From: Novosphingobium sp.
Lineage (GTDB): Bacteria; Pseudomonadota; Alphaproteobacteria; Sphingomonadales; Sphingomonadaceae
Direction: 5' to 3'
DNA: 64,000 nucleotides
Assembly (NCBI RefSeq): GCF_039595395.1
Contig: NZ_JBCNLP010000006.1
Span: forward strand, 873,001-937,000
The position numbers and the translations under genes were made by a program. Position 1 is the first letter of the stretch; each line of letters starts with the position of its first letter. Shown piece after piece: positions 34,587-41,967 of the stretch. The notes beneath the pieces are model-generated. The model saw nothing but the letters and a program-made list of their open reading frames with translations, was not told the origin of the DNA and ran no database searches.

Positions 34587-36023
34587 CTATCGCCCGGATG
34601 TCGTTCGAATGTACGGCCGCTGTGCGATTGGAAGGGCAATTGTGGCTTTCAAGCCACCTCCCTCGGCGCATTGCAGACGCAACTCGCCATCGTGGCTTGC
34701 CGCAATGCTTTGCGCGATCGGAAGCCCCAGTCCACTGCCGCCGCTGTTTCGGTTTCTTGACGGCTCGGCACGATGGAAGGGGGCAAGAACGGCCTCCAGA
34801 TCCTCTGGCGGGATGCCCTTGCCGCGATCGGAAACGCAGAGTTCGATCCGGTCGCCAACGGGATGGATCTCGACAATCGCTGACTCGCCATAAGTGACCG
34901 CATTGTCGATCAGATTGCTCAGGGCGCGGCGCAACTGCCCGGCATGCCCCATCACCAAAAGCCGTTCGTCCCCGCTGATAATGCTTTCCCTGAAGGTGAC
35001 GGGGCGCCCCAGATCCATCTCATCCCCGACCACGGCCAGGGCCAGGGCGGTCAGATCGATGGCTTCGCTCTCGCTGCGGGAGCGTCCTGTGCGGGCCAGC
35101 ATCAGGATGTCATCCAGCATGGCCGCCATGTCCTCGATCTTGGCAATGGCCGTCTCGCGATCGCCGAGAGGTTCCATCTGTTCAAGCCTGAGCCGTAAGG
35201 AGGCCAGCGGCGTGCGCAAATCGTGCCCGATCGCGCCGAGCATACGGTCCTTTTCATCCAGAAGACCGACCACGCGCCTGTTCATCGCATTGAAGGCGTT
35301 GATGGCTGCGGCAATATCGCCGGGGCCGGTCGGCGGAACGAAGTCCGGATTGCCCCTGCCGCCAAAAGCTTCGGCTGCTTGCGTGAGAGAGCGAAGTGGC
35401 CGCGCAATACGGGCCGCAATCCACAGGGCGGGCAGCAGCACGACACCATAGAGGATCGTGGTCGCCAGCAGCAGGCGGACTGTCAGGAAGGGTTCGGGCA
35501 GAGGCGCATAAATGCGCGCGGTGAACCACAGGCCATCAGGGCGCTGGAAGGCGAAATGCAGGACCTGCATGGCGGCAAGGCGTTCGGGGTCAGGCTTGTG
35601 CGGGTCGAGCGGGTCGGGCTTGGGGAAGGGCTTTCCGCCCGGCCCGATGCCCTGATGCGGAGGCGCGCTGGCGATGTGCACATCTCTGGCCGTGACGCCG
35701 AGGGCTTCGAGCGCATCAACCGTTTGCCGGACCAGCCTTGGGTCATCAGGCAAGGGGACGTCATTGTGGGTTTTAAGGTCGAAATAGGCGCCGCGGTGCG
35801 AACGCTCCTGAAGGAGCCGGCTGACAGCCGCGCTTTGCGTCCGCTGGGCATCGGCGGCAATGGCGGCAAAGTGATGGATGGCGGGGCCTTCGTTCTTGGC
35901 CAGGCTGAGCTTCTGCTGCTCGTTGAGAATGAGCGCCAGATTGGCCAATTGCGCGGCCAGCAGCGCGATGCCGAGCAGCAGACCAAGTTGAAACGTCAGG
36001 CTGGATCGCCGCAGATCCCTCAT
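34587..36023 (-). CDS. sensor histidine kinase (EnvZ/OmpR type)
   Basis: 478 residues. TM1 at about 12-32, a periplasmic region with a His/Pro-rich stretch (PPHQGIGPGGKPFPKPDP), TM2 at about 182-203, then HAMP (RIARPLRSLTQAAEAFG). The H-box IGHDLRTPLASLRLRLEQM carries His267. NLIDNAVTYG, DRGKGIPPEDL and GSGLGLPIAQSIAA complete the ATPase, so it should be active. It is translated with a four-base overlap from the response regulator gene upstream. The pair is divergent from a siderophore-type TBDT and may sense iron, a siderophore or envelope state (inference). Confidence 0.9.
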   Translation of the reverse strand: MRDLRRSSLTFQLGLLLGIALLAAQLANLALILNEQQKLSLAKNEGPAIHHFAAIAADAQRTQSAAVSRLLQERSHRGAYFDLKTHNDVPLPDDPRLVRQTVDALEALGVTARDVHIASAPPHQGIGPGGKPFPKPDPLDPHKPDPERLAAMQVLHFAFQRPDGLWFTARIYAPLPEPFLTVRLLLATTILYGVVLLPALWIAARIARPLRSLTQAAEAFGGRGNPDFVPPTGPGDIAAAINAFNAMNRRVVGLLDEKDRMLGAIGHDLRTPLASLRLRLEQMEPLGDRETAIAKIEDMAAMLDDILMLARTGRSRSESEAIDLTALALAVVGDEMDLGRPVTFRESIISGDERLLVMGHAGQLRRALSNLIDNAVTYGESAIVEIHPVGDRIELCVSDRGKGIPPEDLEAVLAPFHRAEPSRNRNSGGSGLGLPIAQSIAASHDGELRLQCAEGGGLKATIALPIAQRPYIRTTSGR

Positions 36024-36748
36024 CGCACGCAGACGTCGGCGGTGAATATATAGCCGCCGCCCCAGACCGTCTTGATCAATTCGGGACTGGCAGGAACCGG
36101 CTCCAGCTTGCTGCGCAGCCGACGGATCTTGTTGTCGATGCTGCGGTCGAACAGGACGGCGTTCGGTCCCTCGCTCAGCTTCACCAATTGCTCGCGCGAC
36201 AGCATCTGATGTGGATGGGTCACGAGGGCGTGCAGCAGGTTGAATTCGCTCTTGGGCAGAGGCGTCACGATGCCCTGCTCGTCAATCAGCTCGCGTCGGC
36301 CCGTGCGCAAGGTCCAGGAACCGAAGGTATAGGACTGGCTTTCCCGGCTCGGCAGCGGCCTGTGGCCGCCGCTTCGTCTCAGAACGGCGCCAATTCGGGC
36401 ATACAGCTCGGCCGGCGAGAAGGGCTTGACGACATAGTCGTCACTGCCGGCATTCAGGCCGTTGATGCGATCGGCTTCTTCTGCCTTGGCGGTGACCAGA
36501 ATGACGGGAATGGCGCTGGTGGCATGGATGAAGCGGGCCAGGGACAAGCCGCTTTCTCCCGGCAGCATCACATCGAGCAGGACCAGGCTGACGGGCTGGG
36601 TATTCAGGATGTGGCGGGCCTCGACCGTGTCTGCGGCGCACAGCACATGGCAGCCCTGACGGGCGAGATAGGCTGCGAGCATGTCGCGAATGTCGGGCTC
36701 GTCATCCACGATCAGAATATGGGGGCGAAGAGACGTGGACGTGGTCAT
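36020..36748 (-). CDS. OmpR-family response regulator
   Basis: 242 residues. Receiver: acidic pair Asp15/Asp16, phospho-acceptor Asp59 (LVLLDVMLPGESG), Lys in VVKPFSP. The DNA-binding winged helix (about 140-240) contains LPKSEFNLLHALVTHPHQMLSR, FDRSIDNKIRRLRSKLE and VWGGGYIF. It is the first gene of a two-gene operon with its kinase. The 371-base divergent region to the TBDT contains several repeats that could be its targets. Confidence 0.92.
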   Translation of the reverse strand: MTTSTSLRPHILIVDDEPDIRDMLAAYLARQGCHVLCAADTVEARHILNTQPVSLVLLDVMLPGESGLSLARFIHATSAIPVILVTAKAEEADRINGLNAGSDDYVVKPFSPAELYARIGAVLRRSGGHRPLPSRESQSYTFGSWTLRTGRRELIDEQGIVTPLPKSEFNLLHALVTHPHQMLSREQLVKLSEGPNAVLFDRSIDNKIRRLRSKLEPVPASPELIKTVWGGGYIFTADVCVR

Positions 36749-36910
36749 GGCGAGAGTTACCGGAGGGAGAGATGCTTTTAAGGGCAGGGCCGCATCGCTT
36801 GCATAGCGGCTGTCTCCGGGATTTCTTCTACAAACACCATATTGTCATTGCGCTTCGACAATTCGACAAACTTTGCGACAAAGATTGATTTTTGCCAATG
36901 TCCGTGAACT

Positions 36911-36923
36911 GACTTGGCAAGTC
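36911..36923. repeat. palindrome GACTTGGCAAGTC, copy 2 of 3
   Basis: A perfect palindrome around a central G, with core ACTTGGCAAGT identical to the copies at 8868-8878 and 48670-48680. It lies about 200 bases upstream of a TBDT start. Confidence 0.5.
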
Positions 36924-37057
36924 TTGTCGCGCTTCATGGATCATATGTCCGGCGCGGATACAATTTGAATACACATAGGCTGCCCATACGGGATGGCGGT
37001 GATTTGGTGTTGTTTTACTGCAACATGAAGATTCTTAAATTTTTGCGCGTTGACCTA

Positions 37058-37109
37058 TTGCAACGCATTTGCAAAAGCGCCTCCATCTTAATTGCAACTC
37101 ACTATCAAT
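37058..37109. promoter_or_regulatory. two Fur-like dyads upstream of siderophore TBDT
   Basis: TTGCAA-CGCAT-TTGCAA (37058-37074) is a 17-bp site with perfect 6-bp arms. ATTGCAACTCACTATCAAT (37091-37109) has ATTG/CAAT ends and the same TTGCAA half. The second ends 11 bases before the TBDT start. The size and half-sites resemble alphaproteobacterial iron-responsive (Fur/Mur-type) operators, which suits a siderophore receptor, but the match is by eye only. Confidence 0.5.
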
Positions 37110-37119
37110 AGGGAATCAC

Positions 37120-39621
37120 ATGGTCGGCAAGGCGCAGAAAAGGATCGGGCAAGGTGCCAGCACATTGGCAATGGGCTGCATCGGATTGTTTTCGGGCACG
37201 TTGCCCGCCATGGCGCAGGGCACCGATCAGGCAGGCCAGACCGGCGAGGGGCAAAATCTGGGCGGCGTGACCGTGACCGACACGGCCATCACCGAAGGCA
37301 GCTACAAGGTGGAGCGCATGGCCAGCCCCAAGGCGACCGCGCCCTTGCTGGACACGCCCAAGTCGATCACGGTCATCTCGCGCCAGGTCCTGGCCGACAC
37401 CAACTCCTCGACGCTGTCCGAAGCGCTGCGCACCGTGCCGGGCATCACCATGGGCTCTGGCGAGGGCGGCAATCCGTTGGGCGACCGCCCCTTCATTCGC
37501 GGCGCGGATTCGCAGGCCTCCACCTATCTGGACGGCGTGCGCGACATCGCCGCCCAGACCCGCGAGACCTTCGATGTCGAAAGCATCGAGGTCACCAAGG
37601 GCTCGGACAGTGTGACCAACGGTTCCGGCAATGGCGGCGGTTCGATCAACATCGTGTCCAAGACGCCGACCGACAAGCGTTTCGCCCAGATCGACGGCAG
37701 CCTGGGCAATGCCGACTACAAGCGTGTGACGGTGGACATCAACCAGCCGCTCAGCGACTTTGTGGGCGTGCGTATCAATGGCATGTTTCACGATCAGGGC
37801 GTGGCCGGTCGCGACGCGATCTGGCAGAAGCGCTGGGGCATCGCGCCCTCGATCAAGTTTGGCCTCACCGGCCCCACCAGCCTTGAGCTGGACTGGTATC
37901 ACCTGCATTCGACCGAACTGCCGGATTCGGGCATTCCCTATTTCACCACGATCAACAACCAGACTTCGGCCAATGCCGAAACCGCGCCTCTGTCGACCGC
38001 GCCGACCACGCTGATCAACGGGCAGACGATCACCCGCGCGCGCGGCGCCTTCTATGGCCTGATCGATCGCGATTTCCGCACCACCAATACCGATGCCCTG
38101 ACCGCCCGCTTCGAACATAATTTCGAGAACGGCCTGAAGCTGCGCAACACCATGCGCTATTCCAACACGACGCAGGAATACATCTACACCCAGCCCGACG
38201 ATTCGCAGGGCGATGTCTATGGTGTGGCGGCCTCGATCAACAACACGGCCAATTCGATGGTGCCGGGCACAGTGTGGCGCCGCGCGAACACCCGCTACAG
38301 CAAGCAGAGCGGCTTCGTCGATCAGCTCGATCTGTCGGGCAAGTTCAACACCGGCACGCTCAAGCACAGCTTTGCCGCCGCGCTGGAATACAGCTGGCAG
38401 GATTCGGGCTATGGCTCTTTCGTCTCGAACGCCGCGACCGGCACGGCATTGTCCACCGGCTCGACGCTGACCCCGCGTTGCACCAGTGCCGCCATTGCCA
38501 ACTTCTACTGCACCTCGGCGGCCAATCCGAACCCGAACGACAATTGGGTCAGCACGGTCAGCGATACCTCGACCACGCCTGCCGCCATCCAGCGCAGCGC
38601 GCCCGCATCGATGGCGCTGGCCAACTCCTCGACCGTCTCGGCCAGCCTGTTCGACACGATCACGCTCACCGAAAAGTTGATGGTCAATCTTGGCGGCCGT
38701 TTCGACCGTTATGTCACCAATGCCAGCGCCGCCGTGGTCGCGCCCTACACCGCCAGCCGCACCTGGCAGGGCCGCACCGACAACATCTTCACCTATCAGG
38801 CGGGCCTGATCTACAAGCCCGTGCCCAACGGCAGCTTCTACATCTCGACCGGTTCCTCGACGGTGCCGCCCGGCTCCTTCCTGGCGCAGGGCAGCGAGGA
38901 CAATGCGGTGGCCTCCGCCACCATCGATCCCAACACGCTCAAGGTGCAGAAGACCACTTCCTATGAGGTGGGCACCAAGTGGAGCCTGTTCGACGACCAG
39001 TTTGCGCTGAGCCTCGACGTGTTCCAGACCCGTACGACCAATGCCCGTTACACCGACTCGAACGGCACCGTGGCCTTTATCGGCGAGAAGCGCGTGCGCG
39101 GCGTCGAGGTTGGCTTCAGCGGCAATGTCACGGCCAAATGGAGCGTGTTCGGCGGCTACACCTATATGCCCTCCAAGGTGCTGAACGCGGGTTACACCGC
39201 CACCACCGGCACCAATGCCAGCGGTGCGGCGGCAACGGTCTATGCCCCGGCGGCGCTCACCGGCCATGCCTTCCCCAACACGCCGACCAACAGCTTTACC
39301 CTTTTCACCAATTACAAGGTGACGCCCAAGTTCAGCCTGGGCGGCGGGGCAATCTATATGGGCAAGGTCTATGGCGGTTTCTCGGACAGCCGGACCTACA
39401 CCAATGGCGTGCTGTCCATCGTGAAGACCCGCGCGGTCTATGTGCCGGATTACTGGCGCTTCGATGCCAATGCTTCGTATCAGCTCAATGAGCGGATCGG
39501 CCTGCGGGTCAGCGCACTCAACATCACCAACAAGCTGTATTACGATCAGGCCTATGCAACGCACTATGCGCATCAGGCTGCTGGTCGCACGGTGATCGGC
39601 ACGCTCAGCCTGAAGTATTGA
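37120..39621 (+). CDS. TonB-dependent siderophore receptor (Fiu-like)
   Basis: 833 residues from ATG 37120: signal peptide to AMAQG, then a plug with LLDTPKSITVISRQVLADT, LSEALRTVPGITMGSGEGG, RPFIRGADSQASTYLDGVRD and SVTNGSGNGGGSINIVSKTP. The barrel ends VIGTLSLKY. The DTPKSITVI motif and the YYDQAYATHYAHQAAGRT tail are typical of catecholate-siderophore receptors of the Fiu type. It probably imports ferric catecholates. It is divergent from a two-component system and preceded by Fur-like sites; a strong hairpin follows. Confidence 0.93.
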   Translation: MVGKAQKRIGQGASTLAMGCIGLFSGTLPAMAQGTDQAGQTGEGQNLGGVTVTDTAITEGSYKVERMASPKATAPLLDTPKSITVISRQVLADTNSSTLSEALRTVPGITMGSGEGGNPLGDRPFIRGADSQASTYLDGVRDIAAQTRETFDVESIEVTKGSDSVTNGSGNGGGSINIVSKTPTDKRFAQIDGSLGNADYKRVTVDINQPLSDFVGVRINGMFHDQGVAGRDAIWQKRWGIAPSIKFGLTGPTSLELDWYHLHSTELPDSGIPYFTTINNQTSANAETAPLSTAPTTLINGQTITRARGAFYGLIDRDFRTTNTDALTARFEHNFENGLKLRNTMRYSNTTQEYIYTQPDDSQGDVYGVAASINNTANSMVPGTVWRRANTRYSKQSGFVDQLDLSGKFNTGTLKHSFAAALEYSWQDSGYGSFVSNAATGTALSTGSTLTPRCTSAAIANFYCTSAANPNPNDNWVSTVSDTSTTPAAIQRSAPASMALANSSTVSASLFDTITLTEKLMVNLGGRFDRYVTNASAAVVAPYTASRTWQGRTDNIFTYQAGLIYKPVPNGSFYISTGSSTVPPGSFLAQGSEDNAVASATIDPNTLKVQKTTSYEVGTKWSLFDDQFALSLDVFQTRTTNARYTDSNGTVAFIGEKRVRGVEVGFSGNVTAKWSVFGGYTYMPSKVLNAGYTATTGTNASGAAATVYAPAALTGHAFPNTPTNSFTLFTNYKVTPKFSLGGGAIYMGKVYGGFSDSRTYTNGVLSIVKTRAVYVPDYWRFDANASYQLNERIGLRVSALNITNKLYYDQAYATHYAHQAAGRTVIGTLSLKY

Positions 39622-39638
39622 GCATGGTATCGGCTTTT

Positions 39639-39665
39639 GGCAGGGGGGCTTCGTGCCCCCCTGCC
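39639..39665 (+). terminator. hairpin after siderophore TBDT
   Basis: GGCAGGGGGGC and GCCCCCCTGCC form an 11-bp perfect stem with a 5-base loop, 17 bases after the TBDT stop. Only a short pyrimidine run follows (TTCCTCC), so it may be an intrinsic terminator or an mRNA-stabilising hairpin. Confidence 0.65.
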
Positions 39666-39820
39666 TTCCTCCCCGTCACGGGCTTCCCTGGCGGAATAAT
39701 ACGGCCCGCGCCGCTTTTACGGGAGGTTTCAGTTCTGGAGTGCCGGATGAATGAAGGCCCGCTTTCGACGATCATGAAAGGGGTTTTGGACGGCGGCTTT
39801 CTCAACGGCATCGGAACTGA

Positions 39821-40429
39821 TCAGGGCTGCAATGCGGCTTTTGCACTCCGGGTAATCACCAAATGGTCGGTATCCTGTGGCTCTACGGCTTCTGGCTCAT
39901 GAGGTTGAAGCAGCCCTTTGTTGCGCAGCACGGCAAGGCCGTAGACCGTCGACCAATAGCCCACCACTCTTGAGATCCGGTCGTTGGGCAAGTTGGCCGG
40001 GAGAGCTTCGGTGATCGCATCAAGGAGTGCCTGAGAGCCTCGGCGCTGATAGACAAGCAATTCGGGAGCGGGCGCCGGCGTTGTGAGCTCGCTTTCGTAC
40101 ATGAGTTCCATGAGTCTGGGCTGGTGCTGCGCAAAGTCGAGATAAGCCCGGCCCAGCGCCACAAGGCGATCGAGCGGCGGCAGTTTCAGAATGTCAGGCG
40201 CTTGTGTCGGGGCGATCAGATCTTCGAAGCCTTCGATGGCGATGGCCAGCAGCAGGGCCCGGCGGTCCGAGAAATGATGATAAGGCGCGCCACTGGTGAC
40301 GCCAACCATTTGCGCAAGACCGCGCAAGGACAGGGTGTGATAGCCCTGCTGTGCGATCATGTCCCGCGCAGCCGCGAGCAGATCGCGCCTGAGGTCTTCC
40401 TTATGATAGGTTGTGGCGCGTGCCATCAT
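39821..40429 (-). CDS. TetR-family transcriptional regulator
   Basis: 202 residues from ATG 40429 (ATGATG; the second ATG is equally possible). The N-terminal HTH is LLAAARDMIAQQGYHTLSLRGLAQMVGV, then TSGAPYHHFSDRRALLLAIA. The C-terminal domain resembles TetR_C_33/WHG types (LGRAYLDFAQHQPRLMELMYESEL). It is divergent from the FAD monooxygenase, and a 38-bp inverted repeat between them is the obvious operator. The inducer is probably the monooxygenase substrate (inference). Confidence 0.9.
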   Translation of the reverse strand: MMARATTYHKEDLRRDLLAAARDMIAQQGYHTLSLRGLAQMVGVTSGAPYHHFSDRRALLLAIAIEGFEDLIAPTQAPDILKLPPLDRLVALGRAYLDFAQHQPRLMELMYESELTTPAPAPELLVYQRRGSQALLDAITEALPANLPNDRISRVVGYWSTVYGLAVLRNKGLLQPHEPEAVEPQDTDHLVITRSAKAALQP

Positions 40430-40514
40430 CTGTCCATTTTTATCGCCTTTGCCACCCTTCCCTAACAGTCCCGAGCGTTGGGGCAAGTCCTCGCAAAACA
40501 GGGCTTGCCGCGAA

Positions 40515-40552
40515 TCTAAACATCGCTTAAATTAATCTAAGCGATGTTTAGA
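40515..40552. promoter_or_regulatory. 38-bp inverted repeat, TetR operator
   Basis: TCTAAACATCGCTTA (40515-40529) and TAAGCGATGTTTAGA (40538-40552) are perfect 15-bp arms around an 8-base AT-rich centre. Each arm also holds a TAA-N7-TTA half-dyad, so two TetR dimers could bind. It is located between the divergent tetR and monooxygenase genes, 29 bases before the monooxygenase start. Confidence 0.8.
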
Positions 40553-40581
40553 TAACAGATGAACACGGGGAGGGACAGCGT

Positions 40582-41817
40582 ATGACGATACCTAAGGGGC
40601 GCATTGCAATTGTCGGAGCGGGGCCGGCTGGTATGGCCACCGCGCTTGCCGCCATCAGGCTGGGTTTCGATGTGACGCTTTTCGAGCGAGCAAGGGAGAT
40701 CAAGGCGGCGGGCAATATTCTCAATCTCTGGCCGCCGCCGCAGAAGGTGCTCAAGCTGATTGGCGTTGATACGCAGGATTTGGGCGCGCCGTGCCACACC
40801 TATTTCGAGAACGCCAAGGGCAAGCGCCGCGCCGATGTTCAGTTGCCCGAAGAGGTTGAGGCCGAATATGGTGGTGGCTTCATCGGCCTGCTGCGCTGGG
40901 GCCTGTACCAGCGGATGATCGATGCTCTTCCGCCCGGTGTTCTGAAGCTGGACCATCATGTGGTGTCGGTCGAGGACAGGGGCGACAGCGTGCGCCTGAC
41001 CTTCGCCAATGGCACGGTTCATGATGCCGATGTGCTGGTCGGAGCCGATGGCATCAACTCCTTTGTCCGCAAGCATCTGTGGGGTGACGAGCCGATCCGG
41101 CATCAGCGCCTCCATCTGGTGGGGGGCTATCTGTTCCTCGACAAGGAGCCCGAGGGCGTGGGCATCATTGCCCACAACCGCACCACCCAGGTCAGCTACA
41201 CGCCGATCCGGCACGAGGGCAAATGGGGCTATGAATGGTGGGTTCTGGAAGCCTGCGATCCATCGGCTGCGCCACCGTCGGACCTGATCGGCTTTTGCCG
41301 TGAGCGGGCTCGCGGCTTTCCCAAGACCGTGCGGGATCTGCTGGAAGCGACCCCGCTTGAGCATATGCAGCGCTGGGAAATCCGTGATCGGCCGCCTTTG
41401 CGCGCGTGGAGCAAGGGGCGCATCGCGCTGGTGGGCGATGCGGCGCATCCAACCTCTCCCTATGCCGCCTATGGCGCAGGCATGTCGATCGAGGATGGCT
41501 ATTTTCTGGCGCGCGAACTGGCTGCGATCGACATGGCGGATACAGGTGCGGTCCGGTCCGCTTTGCTGGCCTTTGAAAAACGGCGGATCCCGCACACCGT
41601 GCAGGTCACTCAGGGCGCCTATTTTACGGGCAAGATCTTCCATCACTGCCCCCGCTGGTTGCGCCCGCTGCGGGACTGGGTGTTTGATCATACGCCCTTC
41701 CTGCAGAAGATGGTGGGCGACGACATGCCCAGGCACATCCTGTCGCAACTCGCCGAGATCGAGGACGCGCCGCCCTATGTGCCGGTGCACAAGCGGGTGC
41801 AGGCACAGATATCCTGA
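40582..41817 (+). CDS. FAD-dependent monooxygenase (PHBH fold)
   Basis: 411 residues of the class A flavoprotein hydroxylase family. It has the Rossmann motif GAGPAG (residues 11-16), the NAD(P)H/FAD motif VLVGADGINSFVR and the second FAD motif ALVGDAAHPTSPYAAYGAG. There is no membrane or signal segment. These enzymes hydroxylate aromatic or related rings using NAD(P)H and O2. Substrate unknown. The gene is controlled by the divergent TetR, and a TBDT follows about 150 bases downstream. Confidence 0.92.
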   Translation: MTIPKGRIAIVGAGPAGMATALAAIRLGFDVTLFERAREIKAAGNILNLWPPPQKVLKLIGVDTQDLGAPCHTYFENAKGKRRADVQLPEEVEAEYGGGFIGLLRWGLYQRMIDALPPGVLKLDHHVVSVEDRGDSVRLTFANGTVHDADVLVGADGINSFVRKHLWGDEPIRHQRLHLVGGYLFLDKEPEGVGIIAHNRTTQVSYTPIRHEGKWGYEWWVLEACDPSAAPPSDLIGFCRERARGFPKTVRDLLEATPLEHMQRWEIRDRPPLRAWSKGRIALVGDAAHPTSPYAAYGAGMSIEDGYFLARELAAIDMADTGAVRSALLAFEKRRIPHTVQVTQGAYFTGKIFHHCPRWLRPLRDWVFDHTPFLQKMVGDDMPRHILSQLAEIEDAPPYVPVHKRVQAQIS

Positions 41818-41898
41818 CGCGGGCAAGCCTTCGGGAGCGTGATCGCTTTGGGCATGAAGGCCCAGGTGGATCTATTCGTTTCATGATTGGATGACCAT

Positions 41899-41914
41899 AA
41901 AATCAAAAAATTTT
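41899..41914. promoter_or_regulatory. near-palindrome upstream of TBDT
   Basis: ATCAAAA and TTTTGAT arms flank two bases in an AT-rich stretch about 55 bases before the TBDT start at 41968. It is a possible operator or UP-like element. No regulator can be assigned. Confidence 0.3.
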
Positions 41915-41967
41915 GATGATGGCATTCATGTTGCCATTCTGCATTCAACAAAAAAGGGGAGAGGATC

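Larger units (their letters stand above)
36749..37119. promoter_or_regulatory. divergent regulatory region, response regulator / TBDT
   Basis: 371 AT-rich bases. From left to right it holds three CGACAA hexamers (36856-36861, 36864-36869, 36876-36881), the palindrome GACTTGGCAAGTC (36911-36923), and two TTGCAA-based dyads near the TBDT start, annotated separately. No gene is seen. The composition and the number of repeats suggest at least two regulators act here. Confidence 0.5.

Noticed and set aside
37105..39573. An 822-codon minus-strand frame opposite the Fiu-like receptor
   Set aside because: Same reason: a GC-driven mirror frame of a real gene.
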